This document shows positions 17,351 to 26,051 of a stretch of 64,000 nucleotides of DNA, one piece after another. Position numbers and translations under genes: made by a program. Under the pieces are notes generated by a model. That model was not told the origin of the DNA. It was given only the letters and a program-made list of their open reading frames with translations, and did no database searches. How positions within the stretch are numbered: the first letter of the stretch is position 1; each line of letters opens with the position of its first letter. Source of the stretch: Bacteroidota bacterium (lineage in GTDB: Bacteria; Bacteroidota; Bacteroidia; Flavobacteriales; Flavobacteriaceae); NCBI GenBank assembly GCA_024279425.1, contig JAJRRO010000051.1, forward strand, positions 1 to 64,000, written 5' to 3'.

Positions 17351-18199
17351 ATGGAATTTGTTTTTGAAAAGATTTTCGTCCCAAACAATCATTCCTTTGT
17401 TTCGAGGAAATTGCCATTGTCATCCAATGCCCGCATACATTCCCACAAAAATTTTGAATTAAATTATATCACCTCGGGAACCGGTCGAAGGATTGTTGGA
17501 GACAATATTTCTGGTTTTGAATCTGGAGACTTGGTACTTTTAGGCCCTAATTTGCCACATTGCTGGGAAGTACTTGACCAAGAAAAAGACCAAGACCCAA
17601 CATGTATCGTAACTCATTTTTCAGAGAATATCATCAATTCTGACTTTTTTAAAATGCCCGAACTTGGGAAGGTGGTAGATATACTGAAACAGGCTAACCG
17701 AGGTATCCGATTTAAGGTTAAAAGCGACAAGGAGATCAGGCAACTTTTAGAAGAAATGTCTGAATGTGAAGGCTTGGAATATTATATAGGACTCCTCAGG
17801 GTATTCAACTATTTAATAAAAATTGAGGATAGGGACAAACTATCCAATCCTATTGATCAGTCTTCGGTCTTTTCAAAAAATATTGAAAAAATCAATAAGG
17901 TCTACGAATACGTTTTTCAGAACATCCAAGAGGGTATTAGGTTAGAAGAAGCCTCTGCGGTATTGAATATGGCACCCAGTTCATTTTGCCGTTTTTTCAA
18001 GAAGAAGACCAACTTGACATTTATGGAATACGTCAAAAATGTCCGTGTCGGAATCGCCGCAAAACTATTGGCTGAAACTGATAAACAAATAACCCATATT
18101 TGTTTTGAAAGCGGGTATAACAACCTTGCCAATTTCAATCATTATTTTAAGGCAAGTATGGGGAAAACGCCTTCTGATTATCGCAAAAATTTCAGATAA
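17351..18199 (+). CDS. AraC family transcriptional regulator
   Basis: The 282-residue protein has an N-terminal cupin-like sensor (HSHKNFELNYITSGTGRRIVGD, GDLVLLGPNLPHCW) and a C-terminal double helix-turn-helix from about residue 185 (LEEASAVLNMAPSSFCRFFK, ITHICFESGYNNLANFNHYF, KTPSDYRK). It is cytoplasmic and should bind a sugar or metabolite. It is divergent from the lyase-symporter operon, so these genes are its most likely targets. It is the only recognisable DNA-binding regulator in the window, and the SusC/SusD locus has none of its own. A GDPD gene follows 19 bases downstream. Confidence 0.92.
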   Translation: MEFVFEKIFVPNNHSFVSRKLPLSSNARIHSHKNFELNYITSGTGRRIVGDNISGFESGDLVLLGPNLPHCWEVLDQEKDQDPTCIVTHFSENIINSDFFKMPELGKVVDILKQANRGIRFKVKSDKEIRQLLEEMSECEGLEYYIGLLRVFNYLIKIEDRDKLSNPIDQSSVFSKNIEKINKVYEYVFQNIQEGIRLEEASAVLNMAPSSFCRFFKKKTNLTFMEYVKNVRVGIAAKLLAETDKQITHICFESGYNNLANFNHYFKASMGKTPSDYRKNFR

Positions 18200-18218
18200 T
18201 AGCGTTTTACATAAGCCC

Positions 18219-19046
18219 ATGAAATTCACTCGAAAATTCATCATATTATTGGTTTTTTTACCAATTACATCCGTCTTTTCCCAAAATTATACTAAATATA
18301 ACCTGCCTAAAAGGGGAGTCTGTGCACATCGGGGAGCCAATGAAACACATCCCGAAAACACCATTGCGGCATTTGAAGAAGCGGTACGGTTAGGTGCCCA
18401 AATGGTCGAATTTGATGTGAGGATGACCAAAGACGACCAACTAGTCGTTATTCATGATGAATCTGTGGATCGCACGACAAACGGCACTGGGTTGGTTAAG
18501 GATCTAAAATGGGAAAAAATCAGGAAACTAGATGCGGGATCATGGAAATCCAAGGAATTCGAAGGTGAAGAAATACCTCTATTGAAAAAGGTACTCGTTT
18601 CATTGCCAAAAAATATTTGGCTCAATGTTCATTTAAAAGGTGATAAAAAATTGGGAAGGGCCGTAGCAAAAACCATTTTGGCCAAAAACAGGGAACATCA
18701 GGTAATAATAGCTTGCAATAAGAAAAGTGCCAAAGGTGTTAGAAAGGTTGACCAGAACATTAGGCTTTGTAATATGGAAAGAAAAGGGAATCGCCAAGTG
18801 TATATCGAGGAAACTACTAAAAAGAACTTTTCGGCCATTCAGCTTTTAAAAAAACGGGGTGATAGCGCTATGGCCACTGATATTAGGGAGCTAAAAAAAC
18901 ATCAGGTCTTGATAAACTATTTTTATAGCAATACACCTATTGAAGGGATGAAATTATTTGATATGGGCATTGATTTTATATTGACAGACCAATTATCGAC
19001 AATGTTAAAAGCCGCAGAAACTGTCGGAATACCACGATCTTTGTGA
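18219..19046 (+). CDS. glycerophosphodiester phosphodiesterase family protein, secreted (copy 1)
   Basis: The ATG at 18219 places a Sec signal peptide (KFIILLVFLPITSVFSQ) at the N-terminus; the open frame continues upstream but only inside the AraC gene. The 275-residue protein has the GDPD core CAHRGANETHPENTIAAFEEA (catalytic His, metal Glu), FDVRMTKDDQLVVIHDESVDRTT, and a C-terminal DFILTDQ. GDPDs cleave glycerophosphodiesters to glycerol-3-phosphate and alcohol; secreted Bacteroidota forms may act on lipid- or GPI-like headgroups. The middle of the barrel diverges from usual GDPDs. It probably shares a transcript with the AraC gene. Another GDPD lies at 59.0-59.9 kb. Confidence 0.88.
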   Translation: MKFTRKFIILLVFLPITSVFSQNYTKYNLPKRGVCAHRGANETHPENTIAAFEEAVRLGAQMVEFDVRMTKDDQLVVIHDESVDRTTNGTGLVKDLKWEKIRKLDAGSWKSKEFEGEEIPLLKKVLVSLPKNIWLNVHLKGDKKLGRAVAKTILAKNREHQVIIACNKKSAKGVRKVDQNIRLCNMERKGNRQVYIEETTKKNFSAIQLLKKRGDSAMATDIRELKKHQVLINYFYSNTPIEGMKLFDMGIDFILTDQLSTMLKAAETVGIPRSL

Positions 19047-19088
19047 TAAACAGTGCCTTATGAGTATGCCTTTTTTGAATGCCTTAAA

Positions 19089-19736
19089 TTACTTCCTCCC
19101 CATTAAATTGATCAAGAATCCCGTACAGAAAATTATAAATGAAATTAGGCTGATGGGCGGTAATCCTCCAGGCCAGGTATCAAATTTCGTCCAACCGGTA
19201 TACCCTAAAAAAAACAAATGAATTCCAATAAAAAATAGGATATACATAATGCTCTTTTTGGAAGTTATCCGCACAATGATTTTGTTATCCAAATTTAGAT
19301 TTGACTTAAAACTTTTATAGTAAATCCATAAAAAGACAAAACTTACCACCCCTCCGAGTAAGCATAAACCGCCTCTTGCAGATAATGTGCCTCCCTCTGT
19401 AAAAAAAGCTGGGTAATAGGACGGTATCAATATGGCTAAACTCATAATCAAATGGGCAAATGCATAGGCAAATCCCGTGATTCCCAAGGACTTTCTGGTG
19501 TCTAATAATTTCTTGGGAATCTGTATTCCCATATGCTCCAAAGGACTTAAAGAGTAATTAAGGGTCAATAAAAAAAAGGATGCCAGAGAAATGCCTTTGT
19601 TAAAAATAAATATGGGTAAATCTGCCCAAGGAACAGTCCCAAATACATTATATCTCAACACGGCATAACCAAAAGCCAGCACTGTGGTAATTAGAATTAT
19701 TCTTACCGAATAACGCTTTAAGGATATCTCGATCAT
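19089..19736 (-). CDS. ferric-reductase-like transmembrane protein
   Basis: This 215-residue protein has about six hydrophobic segments. DTRKSLGITGFAYAFAHLIMS and FFIGIHLFFLGYTGW carry the spaced His residues that hold b-haem in ferric-reductase-like/MsrQ-type membrane proteins. It starts two bases after the PHP hydrolase stop and is the last gene of the long minus-strand locus. An electron-transfer or methionine-sulfoxide-repair role is possible; no MsrP-like partner was seen. Confidence 0.65.
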   Translation of the reverse strand: MIEISLKRYSVRIILITTVLAFGYAVLRYNVFGTVPWADLPIFIFNKGISLASFFLLTLNYSLSPLEHMGIQIPKKLLDTRKSLGITGFAYAFAHLIMSLAILIPSYYPAFFTEGGTLSARGGLCLLGGVVSFVFLWIYYKSFKSNLNLDNKIIVRITSKKSIMYILFFIGIHLFFLGYTGWTKFDTWPGGLPPISLISFIIFCTGFLINLMGRK

Positions 19737-19738
19737 TT

Positions 19739-20824
19739 CTATTTATCTAATTTCAAAAAAATGGGTTGCGTCCACGCAAAAAATCGTTCACTTCCCGAAG
19801 GCAGGGCTCTAGAACAAGTTATCTTTGCCCTAACATATGTAGCTCCCTTAGGAATTCTAAATTTGGCCGAACTTCCTTTTGACTTTTGAAGAATCTTTCC
19901 GCGATCAGAAATAAATTCAATATGGAACCCCTCCTCCTCTTTTTCCGTTTTATATCCCACCAACAAAGGGCTTTCCAACGCTTTAAACGATTTTTCAATG
20001 TCAACCTCTATTTTATAAACCTTTTTGTTTTTTCTTATCTTTTTAAGCATAACACCGCTTGAAGAATAAAAGTCGCTATTTGCCATGGCATTCGTAATGG
20101 CATTGGGTGATAATTCATTACTTTGAACCATAACCCAACCACGACCAGGATTACTTTCATCAATGGCCCACTTTTTAAAAAAATGCACATCATCTGATGA
20201 TATGCCATATATCTTCCTCCCGGCTGTCAACAACGAATCCCACTTCTTTTCCATCGAGGCATGTTTTTTATTTCCCCAATTATAAACATCCGGGTGACCG
20301 TTGTACAGCTCTAACATATGCAATCGTTCAACTTTTTGAATATCTGCAGCAGATACGCCCGATTGCCAATTGGGGTGATTTAAAATCGGCATTCCGTTGG
20401 CACTTCGAATAGAATCAGTATGCTTTTGCATTAAATAGATCTTAAAGTTTTCGAAGCTATTGTCATCTACCGTAGACAGCTCGTTCGGATATTGTGGAAA
20501 AACTTCTCTGGTGATGTTCATCGCAGTGGTATGAATATGTTTATAATCAGATACCTCTTCTCCAGGAATCAAGATAAAATCCTTTCGTCTCTTTTTTGGA
20601 AGATTAACGCTTTTAGGATCTATAAATTGATTGTGTTCAGTAAGGATCAAGAAATTATAATCCCTTTGCAAATACCATAAGGCAACAGTATCAGGATGTG
20701 TATCTGCATGACCACTTAAGGTTGTATGTGAATGTGTATTTCCTTTAAACCATTTTAGCTTTTTTCCTTGGGATTGCATCTGCATTGCGGTTAAAAGCAG
20801 AATCAAGAAAACAATGTTTTTCAT
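19739..20824 (-). CDS. PHP-domain metallohydrolase, secreted (CehA/McbA-like)
   Basis: The 361-residue protein has a signal peptide (NIVFLILLLTAMQMQSQ) and a PHP core: KGNTHSHTTLSGHADTHP (first metal His pair), FLILTEHNQFI (third His), LILNHPNWQ, and ISSDDVHFFK. PHP hydrolases of the CehA/McbA group are trinuclear metal phosphoesterases or ester hydrolases. The C-terminal 100 residues look like a small beta domain ending in SGSERFFAWTQPIFL, commonly attached in this group. It is an internal member of the minus-strand locus, and the locus contains a second PHP protein fused to membrane helices at 26-27.5 kb. Confidence 0.82.
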   Translation of the reverse strand: MKNIVFLILLLTAMQMQSQGKKLKWFKGNTHSHTTLSGHADTHPDTVALWYLQRDYNFLILTEHNQFIDPKSVNLPKKRRKDFILIPGEEVSDYKHIHTTAMNITREVFPQYPNELSTVDDNSFENFKIYLMQKHTDSIRSANGMPILNHPNWQSGVSAADIQKVERLHMLELYNGHPDVYNWGNKKHASMEKKWDSLLTAGRKIYGISSDDVHFFKKWAIDESNPGRGWVMVQSNELSPNAITNAMANSDFYSSSGVMLKKIRKNKKVYKIEVDIEKSFKALESPLLVGYKTEKEEEGFHIEFISDRGKILQKSKGSSAKFRIPKGATYVRAKITCSRALPSGSERFFAWTQPIFLKLDK

Positions 20825-20860
20825 ATCAATTTAAATTTATCCATTTGGCGTGGTTGATCT

Positions 20861-22555
20861 CTACTTTATTTTATACCCATAGATGACAGAACTGGAATCG
20901 GCTCCCCAGTTTCCTGAATTGTAGTGGCCGCTTGACCCTTCTACACCCACGGCAATATCAATTATTTTTCCAATCTGCATCAAACGGTTTCCTTCTACAT
21001 CTTTAAGAAATCCTTCCATTTCAGCCCTTACCTCAACTTCTGAACCATCCGGTGAGAGGGCAATGATAATATCATCACTGGTTCCTTCGGTATAATCCTC
21101 CATCGTATATCTTGAACCATTTCTATGAACGTACTCCATTTTATAGTGGTCTCTTTTGTTCCCATTTTTATCGGTGTGGGAGTAATAGGATGGTCCTAGT
21201 TTTAAGTTTCCGCTCAAGACCTCTTTTTCAGCTCCAACACCTGTAAATCCGAAAAATGTTTTCACAAACTTATTTCCAATAAACTCAAATTGAGCCTCAC
21301 TATCATCCCCTATGGGAATTCCGAAATAACAATTATCGTCGCGAGTCGGTGGGTACCCTGTTAAGGGATTGGAATCAACATCGATATAGGTATACCAATA
21401 ATATCTTCCTTTACTCCCGGTTCTACCATGGGCTCCTGAGACCCTAGTGTAAAAATAAATATATGTACTATCGTTGGTAACCTTGAATTCCAAGAGGTCC
21501 GTATCGGGGTTTTCAAAAAGATACGAAATATAGTCCTCCTTTATGTCACCAACGCCCTTAATGTTTCTCCAATCCCGAAAGTTTCCATCAATTGTAACCT
21601 CATTCGATTTTTGAGTGGTCTGTGAGGTTTTATTTTTCATATCTATGAAAATATCACTTCCGTCCAGACTGATTTCATTTGAATAACTCCCTTTAAATGT
21701 CAAGGAAAGCATTTTGCCTTCTCCCTGTTGACTCGCCCCTGAAATCAAATCGGGTCGAAAGGCCTCTCTAGTACTTATTATTTCCGATTTTTGAATATTA
21801 CATCTTGCTATTTCAAGCTTTTTATCATTTATATAGGCATACAATATCAATAATGAACTGGCGTGCTGATGCTCAATTTCGAATTGGACGTCGTTTAATA
21901 GACCTCCATTTTTAGCACTTAAATCCAGTGGAAGGAAAAGTTGTTCCTTCTTGGTTTGAACAGTTTCAGAGCACGGGTCAAGTTGAAATAATGTTCTCTT
22001 GAAAGGGTCAAAATGAATCTTGTCAAACGGTATTTGTAATAAGGGAAAATCGGCAGAATCCCATGGGCCCGAAGGAACAAATTTTTCATTTTCATCAAAA
22101 AACCCTACCGGTTTCTCATTAAGTTTTGAAGAATAGGCGCCGACGACGATCCTATTGTTTTCTTCATATACTCTTCCGTCCCATATGGGTATGGCCTTGT
22201 TACTTGAGGTATAGGTACTATTTTTTTCTACATAGAAATCTAAATTATACAGCTTATCCGATTTTGTTAATTGAATGTTTCCATTGGTATTTGTAACCGC
22301 ATCTTTTGGAACGCTAATCGTGAAATAAGGAACTGAGCCTATCATTTCATTATAAGGGTATACGCCGAACGTCTTTTGAAAAACTTCATGGGAGGGGTCA
22401 CCATTAGCATCCAAATACTTGGATTGGATAACCTCCATAGTGTTTTTTTGAAATACCCTAGATTCGTTCAATACACCAATCAAAGTATTTTCTTGTGCAA
22501 TTACATGGCTAATGACAAAAAACAATTGACAATAGAGAAATATTTTTTTTTGCAT
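20861..22555 (-). CDS. secreted protein of unknown function with CBM9-like beta domain
   Basis: This 564-residue protein was not recognised. It has a signal peptide (FFVISHVIAQE). Residues from about 325 (EVTIDGNFRDWRNIKGVGD) through IDVDSNPLTGYP resemble the DOMON/CBM9-like beta-sandwich used for carbohydrate or haem binding. The N-terminal part (IPIWDGRVYEENNRIVVG, FDPFKRTLFQLDPCSE) is beta-rich with no known motif. Position inside the glycan locus suggests surface glycan handling. That is inference. Confidence 0.55.
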   Translation of the reverse strand: MQKKIFLYCQLFFVISHVIAQENTLIGVLNESRVFQKNTMEVIQSKYLDANGDPSHEVFQKTFGVYPYNEMIGSVPYFTISVPKDAVTNTNGNIQLTKSDKLYNLDFYVEKNSTYTSSNKAIPIWDGRVYEENNRIVVGAYSSKLNEKPVGFFDENEKFVPSGPWDSADFPLLQIPFDKIHFDPFKRTLFQLDPCSETVQTKKEQLFLPLDLSAKNGGLLNDVQFEIEHQHASSLLILYAYINDKKLEIARCNIQKSEIISTREAFRPDLISGASQQGEGKMLSLTFKGSYSNEISLDGSDIFIDMKNKTSQTTQKSNEVTIDGNFRDWRNIKGVGDIKEDYISYLFENPDTDLLEFKVTNDSTYIYFYTRVSGAHGRTGSKGRYYWYTYIDVDSNPLTGYPPTRDDNCYFGIPIGDDSEAQFEFIGNKFVKTFFGFTGVGAEKEVLSGNLKLGPSYYSHTDKNGNKRDHYKMEYVHRNGSRYTMEDYTEGTSDDIIIALSPDGSEVEVRAEMEGFLKDVEGNRLMQIGKIIDIAVGVEGSSGHYNSGNWGADSSSVIYGYKIK

Positions 22556-22628
22556 TTATTTTTTTGATTTTCACTACAATTAAACCTCTTTTATACTCAT
22601 CCAGAAACCCTATCCATTCAAAACTCGA

Positions 22629-23894
22629 CTAAAATCTATTTCGGTCTCCCAGCAATTCTCCGTGCGTATTTATTGCAATTAACGCAAGTAAGGCTATAAC
22701 TATGAGAATAGCCAAAAGATATACAAACCATTTTTTGGTATCTATCTTGCCAGAGGTTGTTGCGGCCTCATAAAATTTTCCTTTTTTAAATAGTACAAAA
22801 ATCAAAATAATATTCAATAGATATAAATGATGATTTATGACCATTTTCCCAGCGAAGAACCCTGTTACAACATAACTCATTACTATGTATGAACTTAAAT
22901 AAACAAATAAGAATAGGGCAATGTCCTTCTTTTTGTAGGCACCATCCCTTAATTTCCAAAAAAGTAATATTGCCACAATCAGTAATATCACGGCTACGGT
23001 CGTAGTACTGATAAATGCCACTGATTCTATATTTGAAATTTCACCCAAACGTTTCAGAAGATGCTCATATGCCAGAGTTTCGCGATATACGATCAAGGGA
23101 ATAAAAACAGCAATGACGAATAGAGCAATCCTATTGACCCATGTCTTTGGTTTCGTCTCATCAATAGGCCACTTTGAACTATATACTCCGTAGGCCATTC
23201 CTGAACCGCCAAAAAAGCCGATACTGTATTCCATGACATTCCACATGTTAAAGGGTATTTCCATTACATTGCCCACTACTTGTAAAAAATTACCAAAGGC
23301 AAAGCCAAATCCACCACCAAGTGCTGAATAGATAGCAACTCGGATTGCGGAGTTTCTTTTTTGGCGTGCCATATACAATAGCATGGCCAAACCAGCACCC
23401 AAGATTATCGCCCAGGCCTCTGACCGTGGGGGTGTCATTTTGAATCTAATTTGTTCTATAAGGAAGAAATAGGCAATCAATCCGCCAGCGACCATCTCCG
23501 CTATTAGCGTCCCCCATTTTACTTTGTTCTTTTGAGTTGAATCTAGTACAAGACCCACTAGTCCCCCGCCTAATAATCCAAATAGAGCACCGATGACAAA
23601 AAGCATACTTAAGCCATAAAAGGCATTGATAAAATTATTAGCATGGCCATAACCCACTACCTTGCCATAACTTATCATACCTCCGGCTCCCCAACCTATG
23701 GCCGATGCCAAGGCTACCAAAACCATTTTATTATACCAATCTTTTCTTTGTGAAACCATGACCAATGCCAACCCTCCTATCGCACCAGCCCATGCCGCAC
23801 CTTGTTCATGTCCAAATTGACCGCGAATTGCCCACGCCGTAGCCAATGACATAGCAACTACCAAAATTCCAATGCCTTGCTTTTTAATATTCAT
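22629..23894 (-). CDS. polytopic inner-membrane protein of unknown function
   Basis: The 421-residue protein has about 11 hydrophobic helices. The N-terminus contains ATAWAIRGQFGHEQGAAWAG, with Gly-rich helices such as IGALFGLLGGGLVGLVL. No transporter signature was recognised. Conserved-looking polar residues inside helices (R, H, E near residues 24-31) suggest a channel, transporter or membrane enzyme. It lies between the GH31 and the CBM9-like gene on the same strand and could move a product of the locus across the inner membrane. The cargo is unknown. Confidence 0.6.
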   Translation of the reverse strand: MNIKKQGIGILVVAMSLATAWAIRGQFGHEQGAAWAGAIGGLALVMVSQRKDWYNKMVLVALASAIGWGAGGMISYGKVVGYGHANNFINAFYGLSMLFVIGALFGLLGGGLVGLVLDSTQKNKVKWGTLIAEMVAGGLIAYFFLIEQIRFKMTPPRSEAWAIILGAGLAMLLYMARQKRNSAIRVAIYSALGGGFGFAFGNFLQVVGNVMEIPFNMWNVMEYSIGFFGGSGMAYGVYSSKWPIDETKPKTWVNRIALFVIAVFIPLIVYRETLAYEHLLKRLGEISNIESVAFISTTTVAVILLIVAILLFWKLRDGAYKKKDIALFLFVYLSSYIVMSYVVTGFFAGKMVINHHLYLLNIILIFVLFKKGKFYEAATTSGKIDTKKWFVYLLAILIVIALLALIAINTHGELLGDRNRF

Positions 23895-24278
23895 TTCATC
23901 TTTACGTTTTAGTTAAAAATATCTCGGTTAGTCCATTTATAATCTCCAACGATACTTAGCCGAAACATTCTATTATTCGATTTGAAAGGAGCCCCCATTT
24001 CACATATGCCTTGTATATTCCTTTGTACACTTGGAAACACTCAAAACTAAACTATTATGAAGTATTGGATTTCGTGAATCTTACCTGAAATGCATGAATA
24101 GTTTTCTATTTGATTAGGAATGAAAGCTTCCCTACACTTCGCCTTATAGTCAACCGTTGCCCATGAAGCTATCGATGATACGTTGATGGGGTCAAATGAC
24201 CTTCTTTGAATATCTTTAAAATTCTTCAGATAACAAATTTGGTATCGGCTGTAATTTTTACTGGATAAGACTATTCTT
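23895..24278. other. 384-base gap without a recognisable gene
   Basis: Between the GH31 stop and the polytopic membrane protein start there is no convincing coding sequence on either strand. A minus-strand frame of about 60 codons after the GH31 stop lacks a start codon and shows no family resemblance. The gap is long for this otherwise tight locus, so a promoter for the distal four genes may lie here. A small inverted repeat CCCAT...ATGGG is seen near 24160-24190. No -33/-7 pair was recognised. Confidence 0.45.
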
Positions 24279-26051
24279 TTAGAACGAGATTAGGTAAGTG
24301 CCTTTTTTATAATCATCCTTGGTTTTGATTATTATTTTTTCCTTCTTTCCATCGTAGGTCCAAGATGTGGAGACGAGTTTTTGACCATCTAAAATGATTT
24401 CCTTTGGAGGTATCGCGGAATGGATTCTCAGAATATGGGGTATTTTTGTCCCTTCGAGGGTTATCCTTAACTCTTGAGCATTCTTTTGGTAGGCAATTGT
24501 GGTCCCTTCTTTGGTATCTGGTTTATAGTATTTAAAACTGTTGTTCTTGTTCGGGTACACTAAAATGGTGGTAAATCCGTCTGAAGTCCTATCTCCCAGG
24601 CTTGTATAATTTCGTTTTATATCCGTTGGTACAATGGCCCCTTCCCTTATATATACCGGGAATTCTTCCAATGAAAACTCCCTTTCAAATGCTATAGGGC
24701 CTTTGAGCACATCCTTATCGTCGAAGAAATAACGCCATTTCCCTTCAGGGAGTGAAATTTTCCGAGTCTTGGTATCTTTATAGATTGGTGCAATGAGAAA
24801 ATCATCCCCGAACATATAATGGTATTTGCCTTCCTTCAAAGGAGTCTGCAATCTTCGCCCTCCCTCATGGGCAGTTACTACATAATGATACATGTAGGGC
24901 ACCAGTTCGGTATGCAACCAAGCATATTTTCGTATGAGATCTAATTCTTCTTTGGTTCTTTTCCAAAGGCGCCTTTCTCCATGTCCGCCGTTGAGGAAAA
25001 GGCCACAAAAGGTCGAGAATTGTGTCCAACGTATGTATAATCTGGGGGGAATGGTCTTTCCGGAAAACCCGGCGATATCCGAACCGATAATATTATAGCC
25101 CAATTCTGCACTTTCCAAAATATTGTCTATAGCCGATTCAAAGCCTTGAATTCCATCTAGTGCTATATCCTTTTTTGCCCCCTCGCCCCGTCCTATCATT
25201 TCGTCAGTGACCCACTTGTGCTCTTGATCTCCCACCCAATTTACTGGTGAGGCATCTATGGGTGCAAAACCTTCAGGGTGAAAGCCGCGATCTATTGAGC
25301 GCGAAAGAGTCACAAATTCGAGGTTTTGAGTCAGTCCATATTGGTATTCCTCTCGATAATAATGATCCATATAAGTCCTTGCAGACATTAACCCATTTGC
25401 TGTCCTCTTGTAAAAGAACGGTACTTTACCCACTTGATGCCAAAAAAGAGTCGCCGTACCATCCATTTTCCAACCATCTATTCCCAGGTCAAATACGCGT
25501 TGCTGAAGGCCATGCCACCATTGCATAGCATCGGGATTTGAATAATCGATAAATCCACCCCTGCCTTTCCACCATGTATTCGGTTCGCTTGATTGTGCTA
25601 AAAACCTCTTTTCCATGGCATCGTTATACCAGGCCTCATCATCTTTGATTTTGGTGTCCTTGCTAAAACTATTAACCATTGAAGTCATCCATAACACCAC
25701 TCGATAGTCGTTGTCTTCCAATTTTTTGAACCAAACATCCGGTTGTTTATAGCGACTGGTGTCTATAGCAAAATCATTGTATCTCAATGACCAAGGGCTA
25801 TCCAATAAAATAGTGCGTACTGGGATATCATATTCTTTATATCCGGCCAATAGCTCATCTACATATTCGGAAGTATTCACATCATCTTCCCACAACCAAC
25901 ACTCCAACGCCCAAGCTGGTGTAAGTGGAGGATTGCCGTGTCGTTGCGAATTAAAAGGGATACCCCAGAAGGGCAGCAACCAACAGAAATAAGTGATTAT
26001 CGATACTATTGCCAATGACCAAAGTGTAATCTTAAGCGCTCTTTTTTTCAT
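24279..26051 (-). CDS. GH31 family alpha-glycosidase, membrane-anchored
   Basis: The 590-residue protein opens with one hydrophobic segment (LWSLAIVSIITYFCWLL), a signal anchor. GIDGWKMDGT has the GH31 nucleophile Asp (197), VNWVGDQEHKW the likely acid/base Asp (275), and NIIGSDIAGFSG (321-331) and YIRWTQFSTFCGLFLNGGHGERRLW are typical subsite blocks. The family acts on alpha-glucosides, xylosides, galactosides or sulfoquinovosides. The N-terminal beta-sandwich of many members is much reduced. Its start overlaps the stop of the PHP membrane protein by four bases (ATGA), so the two are coupled. Substrate not predictable from motifs seen. Confidence 0.88.
   Translation of the reverse strand: MKKRALKITLWSLAIVSIITYFCWLLPFWGIPFNSQRHGNPPLTPAWALECWLWEDDVNTSEYVDELLAGYKEYDIPVRTILLDSPWSLRYNDFAIDTSRYKQPDVWFKKLEDNDYRVVLWMTSMVNSFSKDTKIKDDEAWYNDAMEKRFLAQSSEPNTWWKGRGGFIDYSNPDAMQWWHGLQQRVFDLGIDGWKMDGTATLFWHQVGKVPFFYKRTANGLMSARTYMDHYYREEYQYGLTQNLEFVTLSRSIDRGFHPEGFAPIDASPVNWVGDQEHKWVTDEMIGRGEGAKKDIALDGIQGFESAIDNILESAELGYNIIGSDIAGFSGKTIPPRLYIRWTQFSTFCGLFLNGGHGERRLWKRTKEELDLIRKYAWLHTELVPYMYHYVVTAHEGGRRLQTPLKEGKYHYMFGDDFLIAPIYKDTKTRKISLPEGKWRYFFDDKDVLKGPIAFEREFSLEEFPVYIREGAIVPTDIKRNYTSLGDRTSDGFTTILVYPNKNNSFKYYKPDTKEGTTIAYQKNAQELRITLEGTKIPHILRIHSAIPPKEIILDGQKLVSTSWTYDGKKEKIIIKTKDDYKKGTYLISF

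Noticed and set aside
19047-19088. Terminator between convergent GDPD and ferric-reductase-like genes
   Set aside because: The 42-base gap has no convincing stem with T-run on either strand.
24090-24278. About 60-codon minus-strand frame after the GH31 stop (phrases such as SFDPINVSSIASWATV)
   Set aside because: No start codon, no recognised similarity, and immediately follows a normal stop; not supported as a gene.
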